DNA of 64,000 nucleotides, from assembly GCF_900239185.1 (NCBI RefSeq), contig NZ_OENA01000038.1:124001-188000 (forward strand), written 5' to 3'. Below the pieces are notes generated by a model. It searched no databases and was not told where the DNA came from. It saw only the letters and a program-made list of their open reading frames with translations. The position numbers and the translations under genes are program-made. This document shows, piece by piece, positions 44,294 to 53,011 of this stretch. This DNA is from Tenacibaculum finnmarkense (lineage in GTDB: Bacteria; Bacteroidota; Bacteroidia; Flavobacteriales; Flavobacteriaceae). Every line of letters begins with the position of its first letter. Position 1 is the stretch's first letter.

Positions 44294-44983
44294 ATGGATT
44301 TTTACAATTTTAAAAACGCTTTATTTATAGGTTTTATCATGTCGTTTATGATAGGGCCTGTATTTTTTATGCTTATAAAAACAAGTATTTTAAAAGGAGC
44401 AAGAGCAGCAATTGCATTTAATATCGGTGTTATTTTAGGTGATATCGCTTTTATGCTAATTGCCTATTACGGAAGCAGAAGTTTACTAGAAAAAATTAAA
44501 GACGACCCTCGTTTATTTATGGTTGGCGGTCTTATTTTAATCGTGTATGGTTTTATTACTTATTTTGATAAAAACAATAAAAAAGATGCCCAAATAACGG
44601 AGGTCAAAATTATAGAAAGTACTAATTATTTAAAATTATTAGCAAAAGGTTTTGCTTTAAACTGTATAAATGTTGGTGTTTTAGCAACTTGGCTAGGAGT
44701 AGTTTTAGTTGTTGGACCCACATTAAATATGGATCCGACCGCTATCTTTTGGTATTTTGCTACCATACTTTTTGGCTATGCTACCACCGATTTAGGTAAA
44801 ATATTATTAGCAAAGCAATTAAAAAATAAATTAACGCCTTTAGTTATTTATCGAATAAAAAAAGGAATGGGTGTTTTATTGATTGTTTTTGGTGTATTGA
44901 TTATGTTAAAAAGTTTCATACCTAAAGAAGAAATTGATGCTTTATTTAATAAAGTTACACCAGAACAAACTACTAAAAATTAG
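44294..44983 (+). CDS. LysE family amino acid exporter
   Basis: A 229-residue integral membrane protein with about six helices. It has the LysE/RhtB opening (IMSFMIGPVFFMLIKTSILKG) and GVILGDIAFMLIAYYG. These proteins export amino acids or related solutes. It lies 21 bp after the 2Fe-2S reductase and may be co-transcribed. The substrate is unknown. Confidence 0.88.
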   Translation: MDFYNFKNALFIGFIMSFMIGPVFFMLIKTSILKGARAAIAFNIGVILGDIAFMLIAYYGSRSLLEKIKDDPRLFMVGGLILIVYGFITYFDKNNKKDAQITEVKIIESTNYLKLLAKGFALNCINVGVLATWLGVVLVVGPTLNMDPTAIFWYFATILFGYATTDLGKILLAKQLKNKLTPLVIYRIKKGMGVLLIVFGVLIMLKSFIPKEEIDALFNKVTPEQTTKN

Positions 44984-44992
44984 TTAGAATAA

Positions 44993-46342
44993 TTAAAAAC
45001 CGATAATCATTTTAGCAATTCCGAAGTAAATTAAAATCCCAAAAATATCATTACTTGTGGTAATAAATGGTCCTGTAGCAATTGCAGGATCAATACCACG
45101 TTTATCTAAAAATAATGGTATAAAAGTTCCTATTAAACCAGCGACAATTATCACTACAAAAAGCGATATAGAAATCGCCGTTGCTACTTTTATATCTTGT
45201 TCTTTAATAAAGATAAAAAAGAACAATAAAATAGCCAAAGCCAAGCCATTTACCATGGCTAAAGAAACTTCTTTTAATAGCCTGTTGCTAATACTTCCTT
45301 TTACATCATCATTGGCTAAACCTTGCACTATAATTGCCGATGATTGTACGCCAACATTTCCTGCCATTGCTGCGATTAAGGGTGTAAACATAAATAAAAT
45401 GGCGTTGTCAACCATGGCATCTTCAAAAAATCCCATAATACTTGCGGCACCAACACCTCCTAATAATCCGAGGAAAAGCCAAGGCAAACGCGCACGAGTT
45501 AGCTCCCAAATAGTATCATCAGCTTCAACATCTTGGGTAATACCTGCGGCTAATTGATAATCTTTATCGGCCTCTTCTTTAATTACATCAACAATGTCAT
45601 CAATGGTAATTCGCCCTACTAAAACACCTAATTCATCAACCACCGGGATGGCTTCTAAATCATATTTTCGCATAATATTGGCTACATCTTCGGCTTTATC
45701 TGTAACGCTTACAAAATCTACCTTTGGTATATAAACCTCAGCAATGGTAGCCTTTGTGGCGGTCATTAGTAAATCTTTTAAAGACAAGCGTCCTTTTAAT
45801 TTTCCAGCATCGTCAATTACATAAATTGAGTGTACACGAGTAACTTCTTCTGCTTGAATGCGCATTTCTTTTTCACAACGGGTAATTGTCCAATTTTCAT
45901 TAACTTTTACCAGTTCTTTAGCCATTAAACCACCTGCAGAATTTTCAGAATAACGTAATAATTCTACAATTTCTTTGGCATGTTCTTGGTCTTCAATTTC
46001 TTGCATTACCGCTTTTTTCCTTTTATCGGAAAGTTCGGAAATTACATCGGCAGCATCATCGGTATCTAGTTCATCAATTTCTTCCGCAATTTCTTTTGCG
46101 GTTAGTTGTTGTAATATTTTTTCACGAACATCATCATCAACATCCATCAGTACTTCTGAGGTTGTTTCGCTGTCTAATAAACGGATAATATATACGGCTT
46201 CTTCAAAGGGTAATTCGTCTAATATTTCGGCAATATCAGCATGGTGCATTTCTTTAAAAAGCTCATTAAGCGCATCGTTTTTTTTACTTTCGATGTATTG
46301 CAATACGTTATTAAGCAGTTCTTGGGTTATTTCAAATGCCAT
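44993..46342 (-). CDS. mgtE: Magnesium transporter MgtE
   Basis: A 449-residue Mg2+ channel. An N-terminal helical superfamily domain (LLNNVLQYIESKKNDALNEL) and repeated LDELPFEEA motifs are followed by two CBS domains (about 140-260) and five C-terminal transmembrane helices with the pore segment TPLIAAMAGNVGVQSSAI. Mg2+ binding to the cytosolic part closes the channel. It is near E. coli-type MgtE length and lies upstream of rsmA-independent transcription. It converges with the LysE gene 9 bp away. Confidence 0.94.
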   Translation of the reverse strand: MAFEITQELLNNVLQYIESKKNDALNELFKEMHHADIAEILDELPFEEAVYIIRLLDSETTSEVLMDVDDDVREKILQQLTAKEIAEEIDELDTDDAADVISELSDKRKKAVMQEIEDQEHAKEIVELLRYSENSAGGLMAKELVKVNENWTITRCEKEMRIQAEEVTRVHSIYVIDDAGKLKGRLSLKDLLMTATKATIAEVYIPKVDFVSVTDKAEDVANIMRKYDLEAIPVVDELGVLVGRITIDDIVDVIKEEADKDYQLAAGITQDVEADDTIWELTRARLPWLFLGLLGGVGAASIMGFFEDAMVDNAILFMFTPLIAAMAGNVGVQSSAIIVQGLANDDVKGSISNRLLKEVSLAMVNGLALAILLFFFIFIKEQDIKVATAISISLFVVIIVAGLIGTFIPLFLDKRGIDPAIATGPFITTSNDIFGILIYFGIAKMIIGF

Positions 46343-46409
46343 CTTTTGCTATTTTACTTGATAATCGAGCGTTAAATATGTCTAGTCTAATTCTTTTATG
46401 ATCTTATGT

Positions 46410-47219
46410 TTAATTATCTAAATTGTCTTTTGCTATTTTATCGGTTAATTCGATAAAACGTGCTACAGATAATTGTTCAGGACGCATGGTAAAAATAGGA
46501 TCTTGTTTTAAATCATCAGAAATATTGAATGATTTTAAACTAGAACGCAGCATTTTTCGTCGTTGATTAAACGCTGTTTTTACCACTCTAAAAAATAATT
46601 TTTCATCAACAGGTAAGCTATAATCTTTTTTCCTAGTTAATCTGATAACACCAGAATCTACTTTTGGCGGCGGATTGAAAACACTAGGAGGAACGGTAAA
46701 TAAGTATTCTACATCAAAGAAAGCCTGTGTTAATACAGACATAATTCCATAGACTTTACTTCCCTCTTTTTCAGCGATTCTTTTGGCTACTTCTTTTTGA
46801 AACATTCCTGCAAATTCAGGTACAAAGTCTCTGTATTCAATAGCTTTGAATACAATTTGAGTAGAAATATTATATGGAAAGTTACCAATAATAGCCACTT
46901 GTTTTTCTTTAAAAACGTCTTTTAAATTTTTCTTTAAAAAATCGCCTTCTAAAATTTCAAATTTTTTAGCAGTGGTGTCTAACTTAATATGTTCTAACGG
47001 AAAAGTATCTTTTAAATAGGCAACCGAATCATAATCGATTTCCATTACCGTGGTTTTGGTTTCACGTTCTAATAAATACTTTGTTAAAACGCCCATTCCA
47101 GGACCAATTTCTAATATATTATCGTAGCCTTTTCCAATTAATGCATCGGCTATTTTTTTAGCGATATCTTCATCAGTTAAAAAATGTTGTCCTAGGTGTT
47201 TTTTTGCTCTTACTGTCAT
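46410..47219 (-). CDS. rsmA: 16S rRNA dimethyladenosine transferase
   Basis: A 269-residue KsgA/RsmA enzyme that dimethylates A1518 and A1519 of 16S rRNA. The SAM motif [11 protein letters not shown], the catalytic NFPYNIS and the C-terminal helical domain are in place. The N-terminus [11 protein letters not shown] is diagnostic. The stop is 67 bp upstream of the mgtE start and the two could be one transcript. Confidence 0.95.
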   Translation of the reverse strand: MTVRAKKHLGQHFLTDEDIAKKIADALIGKGYDNILEIGPGMGVLTKYLLERETKTTVMEIDYDSVAYLKDTFPLEHIKLDTTAKKFEILEGDFLKKNLKDVFKEKQVAIIGNFPYNISTQIVFKAIEYRDFVPEFAGMFQKEVAKRIAEKEGSKVYGIMSVLTQAFFDVEYLFTVPPSVFNPPPKVDSGVIRLTRKKDYSLPVDEKLFFRVVKTAFNQRRKMLRSSLKSFNISDDLKQDPIFTMRPEQLSVARFIELTDKIAKDNLDN

Positions 47220-47300
47220 GGTCTTAAATTAAGATAAAAAAGGGTTAGAAACAAGCATCAAAAAGAGCGCTTGCATTTAATAAATGAGGTTGCCGTATTT

Positions 47301-47630
47301 TTAATTACTAGCTACCGTAGGAAAAAATTCATTAATTACTTGTAATTCGGTACGAAAAGCTAACATTTTATCGCCAAATTTCTTAAAACTAGCCGCGCGA
47401 AGTTCATCTGCATGATTGTTATAATAAGCGTCTAAATTTTCACGTGTTTTTGCAGTATATTGAACAGAATAGGTTGTTCCTCCCATTTCTTCTTCTACTA
47501 AAACTTGGGTTAATTTTGCGCTTAAAAAGTGTCCTGTATTTAAAACTTCAGGAATATGATTTTCAATCCAAACTAACCATTCTTGGTGTACACTTTGGTC
47601 AATATTTATGGTAACATTATAGATATACAT
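47301..47630 (-). CDS. DUF4286 family protein
   Basis: A 109-residue cytosolic protein of the DUF4286 family, with a ferredoxin-like alpha/beta layout: YNVTINIDQSVHQEWLVWIE, then a beta-strand with GGTTYSVQYTA and RTELQVINEF. The family has no known function. It lies 16 bp downstream of the TPR gene and 81 bp before rsmA, so the three may share a transcript. Confidence 0.85.
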   Translation of the reverse strand: MYIYNVTINIDQSVHQEWLVWIENHIPEVLNTGHFLSAKLTQVLVEEEMGGTTYSVQYTAKTRENLDAYYNNHADELRAASFKKFGDKMLAFRTELQVINEFFPTVASN

Positions 47631-47646
47631 ACTTAATTTTCTTAAA

Positions 47647-49434
47647 TTATAATTGATCTGTTCTTAGTTGTCTAAACTGCTTTCGAGCGTCTATTAAATA
47701 GATGCTAGAAGCGTGGTCAAAAATAATCTTTTGATAGTGTTTTTTTGCCTTTTCAGGGTTATTTAATTTCGTGCGATATAATTCAGCCATTTGATAATAC
47801 ACATCATCGATATAAATGCCATTTTTATCTAAAGCAATTATTTTGGTATAATTTAAAATAGCCGCTTCATATTTTTGCTGTTTGATAAAAAGTCCCGCCT
47901 GTTTAAACAAGGCTTCGTCTTGAATAGGTTGCCCTTTGTAGTTTGTAATAAGATTTGTTAAAATACTAATTGCTTGTTTATCTTTATTTTGAAATGCTAA
48001 TAAATCGGCTTTTGCATATTCTTTTAAGCCTGTAGAAACGCTGTCTTTTGGCTGATTATCAGTAATTGTTAAAAATAAATTTGCTGCATCGTTGGCAATT
48101 AATTGTGTTGCCGAACCTTTTAAAATTTTTAATTGTGCTTTTGCCCAGGTAAAATCGTTTTTAAAATAGGAAGTTTGCGCTACTTTAAAACGTGCTTCTT
48201 GCCCCAAAAAATGATTTTTAAATTGAGTTTGTACTTGCGAAAAGTAAATTAAAGCCTTGTTAAAATTATTGGTGTACACTAAAACTTCGCCAAGTTTGAG
48301 TTTTACAGCGGCTTTTTCAAATTTAGAATTGGCAAAAGTTAACACTTTTTGCAGAACTTCAATTGCTTTTTCAGGAGTGTTTTCTGTAAAGGTTAAATAA
48401 TTAGCATAGGCTATTTGAAGTTCAAAGGTATTTTTATTGATGCCGTATTGACTAAAAATAGCTTGAAATTTTTCAGGAATATCGGGTTGTTTTGTACGAA
48501 TTGCTATTTTTAAATTATTATTGATTGCCTTAAATTTATCGGTCGGATAATTTGTTTTTTCAATGATAAAGTCAAAGCAGTTTTTTGCAGTTTCATAGTC
48601 TTTGTTTTCTAACGAAATTTTACCTAATTGATGTATTTCACTTAAATAATCAGGGTTTCTAGCTACTAAGGCTTTTTGTTGAATTAGGGCTTTAGAATAC
48701 TGTTTTTGTGTAATAAACAACCAAGAAAGTAAGTCGTTCCAACAATTTTTTGGATTGCTTACCGCTTTTCGTAACAAGGCTTTTTTGAATAATATATTGT
48801 TTTCATTTTCAGGGTTTTCATCAATGTATTTACTGGTATAACGCTTTACATTATTCAAGTATTTTTCATCTTTATCGACTAAACTAACGTAGGAATCGAA
48901 CATTTTTTTAAAATTCCCTTTTTCGCCATAAAGTTGGGCAAGTTGAAAGCCATAATTTGCTTTCGGATTATTTGTTATAATTTTTGTGTAGGCTTCAATG
49001 GCAAAATCTAACTTATTATATTCTTTAAAAAGTCGGGCAATTGTAGCGCCGTAATTTCTTTTTTTATCTAAAGAATTTAAGGCGATTTGATATTCTTTAT
49101 TTGCTTGAATATCCTTTTGTTGTCGTTCAAAATTATAGCCTTTTATGATGTTTAAAAACACCAAATTTGGTTTTTCTTTTATTCTTTCAGATAAAAGAGC
49201 ATCAGCAACTAAAAACTGATTGGTTTCTTGATAACTGGTTACAAGCCTTTTTAAATACAGGCTATTGTAGGGGCTTTTATTGTGTAATTTTTTATAAAGA
49301 TGTACTGCTTTTTGGTAGTCGTTATTTCTGAAATAATTTTCAGCGACTATAAATTCATTTTGTTGGGCATGTAATTGTACATTACAAAACAAGCTAAAAA
49401 TGAGTATATTAAATAGAATAACGGCTTTTTTCAT
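47647..49434 (-). CDS. Secreted tetratricopeptide repeat protein
   Basis: A 595-residue exported protein (signal residues 1-23, cleavage near LHAQQN). It is built almost entirely of TPR helices from about residue 25 to the end, e.g. ENYFRNNDYQKAVHLYKKL and DDVYYQMAELYRTKLNNPEKA. TPR arrays bind proteins, and periplasmic ones in Bacteroidota often assist secretion or envelope assembly; the partner here is unknown. Its -7 box ends only 4 bp before the ATG. It heads the TPR-DUF4286-rsmA run. Confidence 0.85.
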   Translation of the reverse strand: MKKAVILFNILIFSLFCNVQLHAQQNEFIVAENYFRNNDYQKAVHLYKKLHNKSPYNSLYLKRLVTSYQETNQFLVADALLSERIKEKPNLVFLNIIKGYNFERQQKDIQANKEYQIALNSLDKKRNYGATIARLFKEYNKLDFAIEAYTKIITNNPKANYGFQLAQLYGEKGNFKKMFDSYVSLVDKDEKYLNNVKRYTSKYIDENPENENNILFKKALLRKAVSNPKNCWNDLLSWLFITQKQYSKALIQQKALVARNPDYLSEIHQLGKISLENKDYETAKNCFDFIIEKTNYPTDKFKAINNNLKIAIRTKQPDIPEKFQAIFSQYGINKNTFELQIAYANYLTFTENTPEKAIEVLQKVLTFANSKFEKAAVKLKLGEVLVYTNNFNKALIYFSQVQTQFKNHFLGQEARFKVAQTSYFKNDFTWAKAQLKILKGSATQLIANDAANLFLTITDNQPKDSVSTGLKEYAKADLLAFQNKDKQAISILTNLITNYKGQPIQDEALFKQAGLFIKQQKYEAAILNYTKIIALDKNGIYIDDVYYQMAELYRTKLNNPEKAKKHYQKIIFDHASSIYLIDARKQFRQLRTDQL

Positions 49435-49438
49435 GTAT

Positions 49439-49446
49439 CAAAAATA
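49439..49446 (-). promoter_or_regulatory. -7 box of the TPR gene promoter
   Basis: TATTTTTG on the minus strand ends 4 bp before the ATG, predicting an almost leaderless message. Confidence 0.4.
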
Positions 49447-49534
49447 CAGAAGAAAATTGTTCTAATTATGATTTGTGTTTGAAAATTTGCTGTTTTTTTA
49501 AGCGAAAAGATATAAATTATTTAGTTAAACTTAT

Positions 49535-49563
49535 ACCTCACAGGTTTTAAAAACCTGTGAGGT
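49535..49563. repeat. Perfect 14-bp-arm palindrome
   Basis: ACCTCACAGGTTTT and its exact complement are separated by a single base. It is not next to any gene end, so it is more like a dispersed palindromic repeat than a terminator. Confidence 0.7.
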
Positions 49564-49648
49564 TTGTTGCTATTGCGAGGAAATTAAATAAATTTAGTTT
49601 CTCACATTTTTATTTTTTTTAAACAAGCTCTTAAAATAGTACAAATGC

Positions 49649-49740
49649 CTAGCCCCGATTGACGCATTTGTTTGAGCTCTTTTTTATTTTTTTCTTTTGA
49701 AAAATAAAAAAAGCGAGTGCGGAAAGCGGGAAATTGCTTC
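49649..49740 (+). repeat. Conserved intergenic structured element, copy C
   Basis: CCTAGCCCCGATT, GTTTGAGCTC, a long hairpin (TTTTTTATTTTT / AAAAATAAAAAA), GCGAGTGCGGAAAGCGGGAAAT and TGCTTC, as in copies A and B. The hairpin arms differ from A and B but remain complementary. It lies antisense to both flanking minus-strand genes. Confidence 0.8.
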
Positions 49741-49820
49741 AAAAAAATAGTTTATAACTAAAAAACCGAATTCGTTAAAGATATTTTATTTCAGTTTTAC
49801 ATCCTGATTTGTCACAATTT

Positions 49821-49950
49821 TGTCAATTCGAGTGATTTTAATGACTAGAAGGAATTAAAATTGTATCGAGAATTTTATTTTGATTGATTTTGATGCTAAA
49901 AAGTTCTCGATACAATTTTTTTGAAGGAAAAAAAATCACTCGAACTGACA
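49821..49950. repeat. Nested REP/MITE-like palindrome of about 130 bp
   Basis: Outer arms TGTCAATTCGAGTGATTTT (49821-49839) and AAAATCACTCGAACTGACA (49932-49950) match with one mismatch. Inner arms TTGTATCGAGAA (49861-49872) and TTCTCGATACAA (49904-49915) match perfectly. It carries no coding sequence. Elements of this type are dispersed in flavobacterial intergenic regions. The 634-bp gap 49435-50068 holds this, copy C, the 49535 palindrome and the serS terminator, with no gene. Confidence 0.7.
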
Positions 49951-50003
49951 GGGTATTTGTAAATTTTTGTAATAAAATTTAAACAAGCTCTAAAGGCATT
50001 TAA

Positions 50004-50038
50004 AAACCCCAAGTTTTCAACAAAGAAACTTGGGGTTT
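50004..50038 (-). terminator. Terminator of serS
   Basis: A 13-bp perfect stem AAACCCCAAGTTT / AAACTTGGGGTTT with a 9-nt loop, 30 bp past the serS stop. Confidence 0.88.
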
Positions 50039-50068
50039 ACTATTTTATAAAAGTATATTTTTTAATGA

Positions 50069-51343
50069 TTAATCAATCATATCAAAACCACAATAAGGAA
50101 CTAAGGCATCAGGAATTTTAATTCCGTCAGCTGTTTGATAATTCTCTAAAATACCCGCTAAAACTCTAGGTAAAGCTAAAGAACTTCCGTTTAAAGTATG
50201 CACTAATTGACTTTTTCCTTCTTTGTTTTTAAAACGTAATTTTAAACGATTTGCTTGATAGGTTTCAAAATTTGAAGCCGAACTAATTTCTAACCAACGC
50301 TCTTGAGCTGTTGAATATAATTCGAAATCGAAAGTTAAAGCCGATGTAAAACCTGTATCGCCACCGCATAAACGTAAAATACGATATGGTAATTTTAAAT
50401 CGCGTAAAATATCTTTAATATGTTCAACCATTTCGCTTAAAACATGGTACGAATTATCAGGGTGTTCAATGCGAACAATTTCTACTTTATCAAACTGATG
50501 TAAACGATTCAACCCACGAACATGTGCGCCATAACTACCAGCTTCTCTACGGAAACAAGGCGTATAACCTGTGTATTTAATTGGTAAATCGGTTTCTTTT
50601 AGTAAATCATTTCTGTGGATATTGGTAATTGGTACTTCACCGGTTGGAATTAAATATAAATCATCTACCGTTGAATGATACATTTGTCCTTCTTTATCTG
50701 GTAATTGCCCTGTTGCAATTCCTGAAGCTTCGTTAACTAAATGAGGAACTTGAACTTCTTTATAGCCAGCATCTGTATTTTTATCTAAAAAATAGTTGAT
50801 TAAAGCACGTTGTAAACGAGCCCCTTTTCCTTTGTAAACAGGAAAACCTGCACCGGTAATTTTTGTACCTAATTCAAAATCAATAATATCATATTTTTTA
50901 GCTAATTCCCAGTGAGGTAAAGCGTTTTCGCCTAAATCAGGAATAATTCCTTCGCTAAAAATTTTCTCGTTGTCTTCTTCACTTTTTCCTGCTTTTACAG
51001 AGGCGTGAGGAATATTCGGAATTTGATATAATAATTCTTGTAATTTATCAGAAATGCTATTTAAATCTTCTGTAAATTGTTTTGAATCTTCTTTTAACTG
51101 CCCTGTTTTTTCTTTTAATAAATTGGCTTTTTGAATTTCGCCTGCTTTAAAAAAACCACCAATTTCTTTGGATATTTTGTTTGATTCAGCTAATACATTA
51201 TCTAAAGAAACCTGTGTAGCTCTACGAGTTTCATCAAAAGTTAATACTTGATTAATAATTGTTTCGGCATTGGCAAAATTACGTTTTGCTAAACCGTCTA
51301 AAACAACTTGTTTGTTGTCTCTAATAAACTGAACCTGTAACAT
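50069..51343 (-). CDS. serS: Seryl-tRNA synthetase
   Basis: A 424-residue class II tRNA synthetase charging tRNA-Ser (and tRNA-Sec where present). An N-terminal coiled-coil arm (about 30-100) is followed by the catalytic domain with motif 2 (TPCFRREAGSYGAHVRGL) and motif 3 (NGSSLALPRVLAGILENYQ). I use the ATG at 51343 (MLQVQFIRDNK, the family-typical N-terminus); the longer frame starts at a non-canonical codon. Length matches the usual 425. Confidence 0.96.
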   Translation of the reverse strand: MLQVQFIRDNKQVVLDGLAKRNFANAETIINQVLTFDETRRATQVSLDNVLAESNKISKEIGGFFKAGEIQKANLLKEKTGQLKEDSKQFTEDLNSISDKLQELLYQIPNIPHASVKAGKSEEDNEKIFSEGIIPDLGENALPHWELAKKYDIIDFELGTKITGAGFPVYKGKGARLQRALINYFLDKNTDAGYKEVQVPHLVNEASGIATGQLPDKEGQMYHSTVDDLYLIPTGEVPITNIHRNDLLKETDLPIKYTGYTPCFRREAGSYGAHVRGLNRLHQFDKVEIVRIEHPDNSYHVLSEMVEHIKDILRDLKLPYRILRLCGGDTGFTSALTFDFELYSTAQERWLEISSASNFETYQANRLKLRFKNKEGKSQLVHTLNGSSLALPRVLAGILENYQTADGIKIPDALVPYCGFDMID

Positions 51344-51410
51344 CTTTTTGTTTTTTTTAAGAACTGCTAAGATATAAGAAGCCGTACACTTAAACAACCT
51401 GTTTTTGAAG

Positions 51411-51638
51411 CTAAATTTGTTCTAGCATGATAAAAAAATCTAACATGGTTATATTGAAGTAGTCGCATATTTTTTCGAGTGTGAGTATTGTTATATTAGT
51501 TCTTCCTTGTTCAATTCTAGCTAAATGAATGCCTGTATCAATATAAAAATCATTAGAACTAATTCCATTTTTACTGCGTAATATTTTAAGACAAAGCACC
51601 ATTTTTTTTAGGATTATCTCTTCTTTGGAGAGTATCAT
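51411..51638 (-). CDS. Small XRE-family helix-turn-helix regulator
   Basis: A DNA-binding protein of 75 residues from the ATG at 51638 (MILSKEEIIL). It consists of one XRE/Cro-type helix-turn-helix: LKILRSKNGISSNDFY, then TGIHLARIEQGRTNITILTLEKIC and ITMLDFF. The frame is open further upstream, with another ATG at 51665 (9 codons more) that lies inside the left arm of the 51663-51706 palindrome. No sensor domain is present. Target and role are unknown; autoregulation by the adjacent palindrome is likely. Confidence 0.8.
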   Translation of the reverse strand: MILSKEEIILKKMVLCLKILRSKNGISSNDFYIDTGIHLARIEQGRTNITILTLEKICDYFNITMLDFFIMLEQI

Positions 51639-51662
51639 TTTTTCACATAAAATTCTAAAAAA

Positions 51663-51706
51663 CATATTAAAGTAAAATGACAACTATGTCATTTTACTTT
51701 AATATG
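51663..51706. promoter_or_regulatory. Perfect 20-bp inverted repeat upstream of the XRE gene
   Basis: Arms 51663-51682 and 51687-51706 are exact complements around a 4-bp centre; the core reads TGACA-ACTA-TGTCA. It sits 25 bp upstream of the XRE ATG at 51638. It is most simply an operator or a hairpin of the XRE message; there is no T-run. Confidence 0.65.
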
Positions 51707-51968
51707 AATGCTTTAATTTTGTATCAGTAAAAAATAACCTAATAAGAGTTGTATTTAAGAGTTATCTTTTTTATATCAAGAAGGGGGTGTATTAAAATTT
51801 AGCTCTTGACGCAACTTTTTGTTTTAAGGGAAATCTAATATAGGTTTAATCTTTTGTTAAATAGGTTTTTTGGGGTTTTCAAGAGGTTACGCTTAAAAGT
51901 TGTTTTTAATTCAGATGTTTTGGGAGGGGCGTTATTATTAATTTAGCTTTTGGCGTAATTTCTCAAGC
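51707..51968. other. Intergenic region with a degenerate direct repeat
   Basis: No gene is recognisable. Two related stretches occur: about 51783-51821 (TTAGCTCTTGACGCAAC) and about 51926-51964 (TTAGCTTTTGGCGTAAT), each preceded by a G-rich GGGG run. They look like degenerate copies of one sequence. Confidence 0.35.
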
Positions 51969-52895
51969 TTATTTTTTTAAATACTCTAAACTAATATCTT
52001 TATCCTTTTCAAGTTGGATAACCAAATCGTTTAAAGAATCAAATTTTTGCTCATTTCTTAAAAAATACAATAATTCTACAGTAATATTTTGATGATATAA
52101 ATCGGCTTTAAAATCAAAGAAATGTACTTCAATACTTTGGTTTTTTCCGTTAACTGTTGGTCTGTTTCCAATGTTCATCATTCCAAAAACACTCTTGTTT
52201 TCAATAGTTGATTTTACAATATATACACCTGTTTTAGGAATTAATTTATAAGATTCAGGAATTTCAATATTTGCTGTAGGAAAGCCTATTTTTCTGCCTA
52301 GCTGTTTTCCTTTAACTACTTTTCCTGATAAAGAAAACGGCGTTCCTAAATAATTATTGGCTGTTTTTAAGTGTCCGTCTGCAAGATTTTTTCTGATTTT
52401 TGTAGAGCTTACCGAAACTTGGTCAATATCTTGCGCCGGAATTTCTTCAACAGTAAAATTATATAAATGAGAATATTCTGTTAATTGGGCTATATTTCCT
52501 TCTCTATTTTTACCAAAATGATGGTCGTAACCAATAATTAATTTTGAAGTATTAAATTGATTTACCAAAATTGTACGTACAAAATCTAGGGCGGTAAGTC
52601 TTGAAAATTCTTTGCTAAAAGGGTGAATAATTAAATAGTCTAAGCCTAATTTTTCAAGATATGCAGCACGTTCATCTATGGTATTTATCAATTTAATAGT
52701 AACATCTTTTTGCAATACCATTCTAGGATGCGGAAAAAAAGTTAAAAGCACCGATTTTTTACCAGATGTTTTTGCTTCGGCAACCAATTTTCGAATTATT
52801 TTTTGATGTCCTATATGTACGCCGTCAAAAGTTCCAATAGTTACAATTGTTTTTTGCGTTGGCTTAAAATCAAAAATGGAATGGATAATTTTCAA
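51969..52895 (-). CDS. ribF: Bifunctional riboflavin kinase/FMN adenylyltransferase
   Basis: A 308-residue RibF that phosphorylates riboflavin to FMN and adenylates FMN to FAD. The N-terminal nucleotidyltransferase has TIGTFDGVHIGHQKII and the ATP-site SSTKIRK; the C-terminal flavokinase has GRKIGFPTANIEIP. The start is a TTG at 52895 (MKIIHSI), because no in-frame ATG fits the family N-terminus. It is the usual length. It stands alone upstream of the XRE gene region. Confidence 0.94.
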   Translation of the reverse strand: MKIIHSIFDFKPTQKTIVTIGTFDGVHIGHQKIIRKLVAEAKTSGKKSVLLTFFPHPRMVLQKDVTIKLINTIDERAAYLEKLGLDYLIIHPFSKEFSRLTALDFVRTILVNQFNTSKLIIGYDHHFGKNREGNIAQLTEYSHLYNFTVEEIPAQDIDQVSVSSTKIRKNLADGHLKTANNYLGTPFSLSGKVVKGKQLGRKIGFPTANIEIPESYKLIPKTGVYIVKSTIENKSVFGMMNIGNRPTVNGKNQSIEVHFFDFKADLYHQNITVELLYFLRNEQKFDSLNDLVIQLEKDKDISLEYLKK

Positions 52896-52962
52896 GATAA
52901 AATTTTTTGTAAAAATACAATTTGTAAAAGAGCTTTAAAAGGTTGATTAAATTTTATTAACT

Positions 52963-52994
52963 AAAAAAGCCGAGATAGGAGTCTCGGCTTTTTT
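52963..52994 (-). terminator. Terminator of the carbonic anhydrase gene
   Basis: Stem AAAAAAGCCGAGA / TCTCGGCTTTTTT with a 6-nt loop, directly after the carbonic anhydrase stop on the minus strand. Confidence 0.92.
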
Positions 52995-53011
52995 AATAGT
53001 GGGTATTAATA

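Noticed and set aside
45975..46361. Ser-rich ORF opposite mgtE
   Set aside because: Antisense of a conserved MgtE segment; no start signal and no family resemblance.
49821..49950. Transcription terminator
   Set aside because: It is nested, lies far from gene ends and has no poly-T after the stem; a dispersed palindrome fits better.
51663..51706. Terminator of the XRE gene's upstream neighbour
   Set aside because: There is no plus-strand gene ending here and no T-run; position at the XRE start fits an operator.
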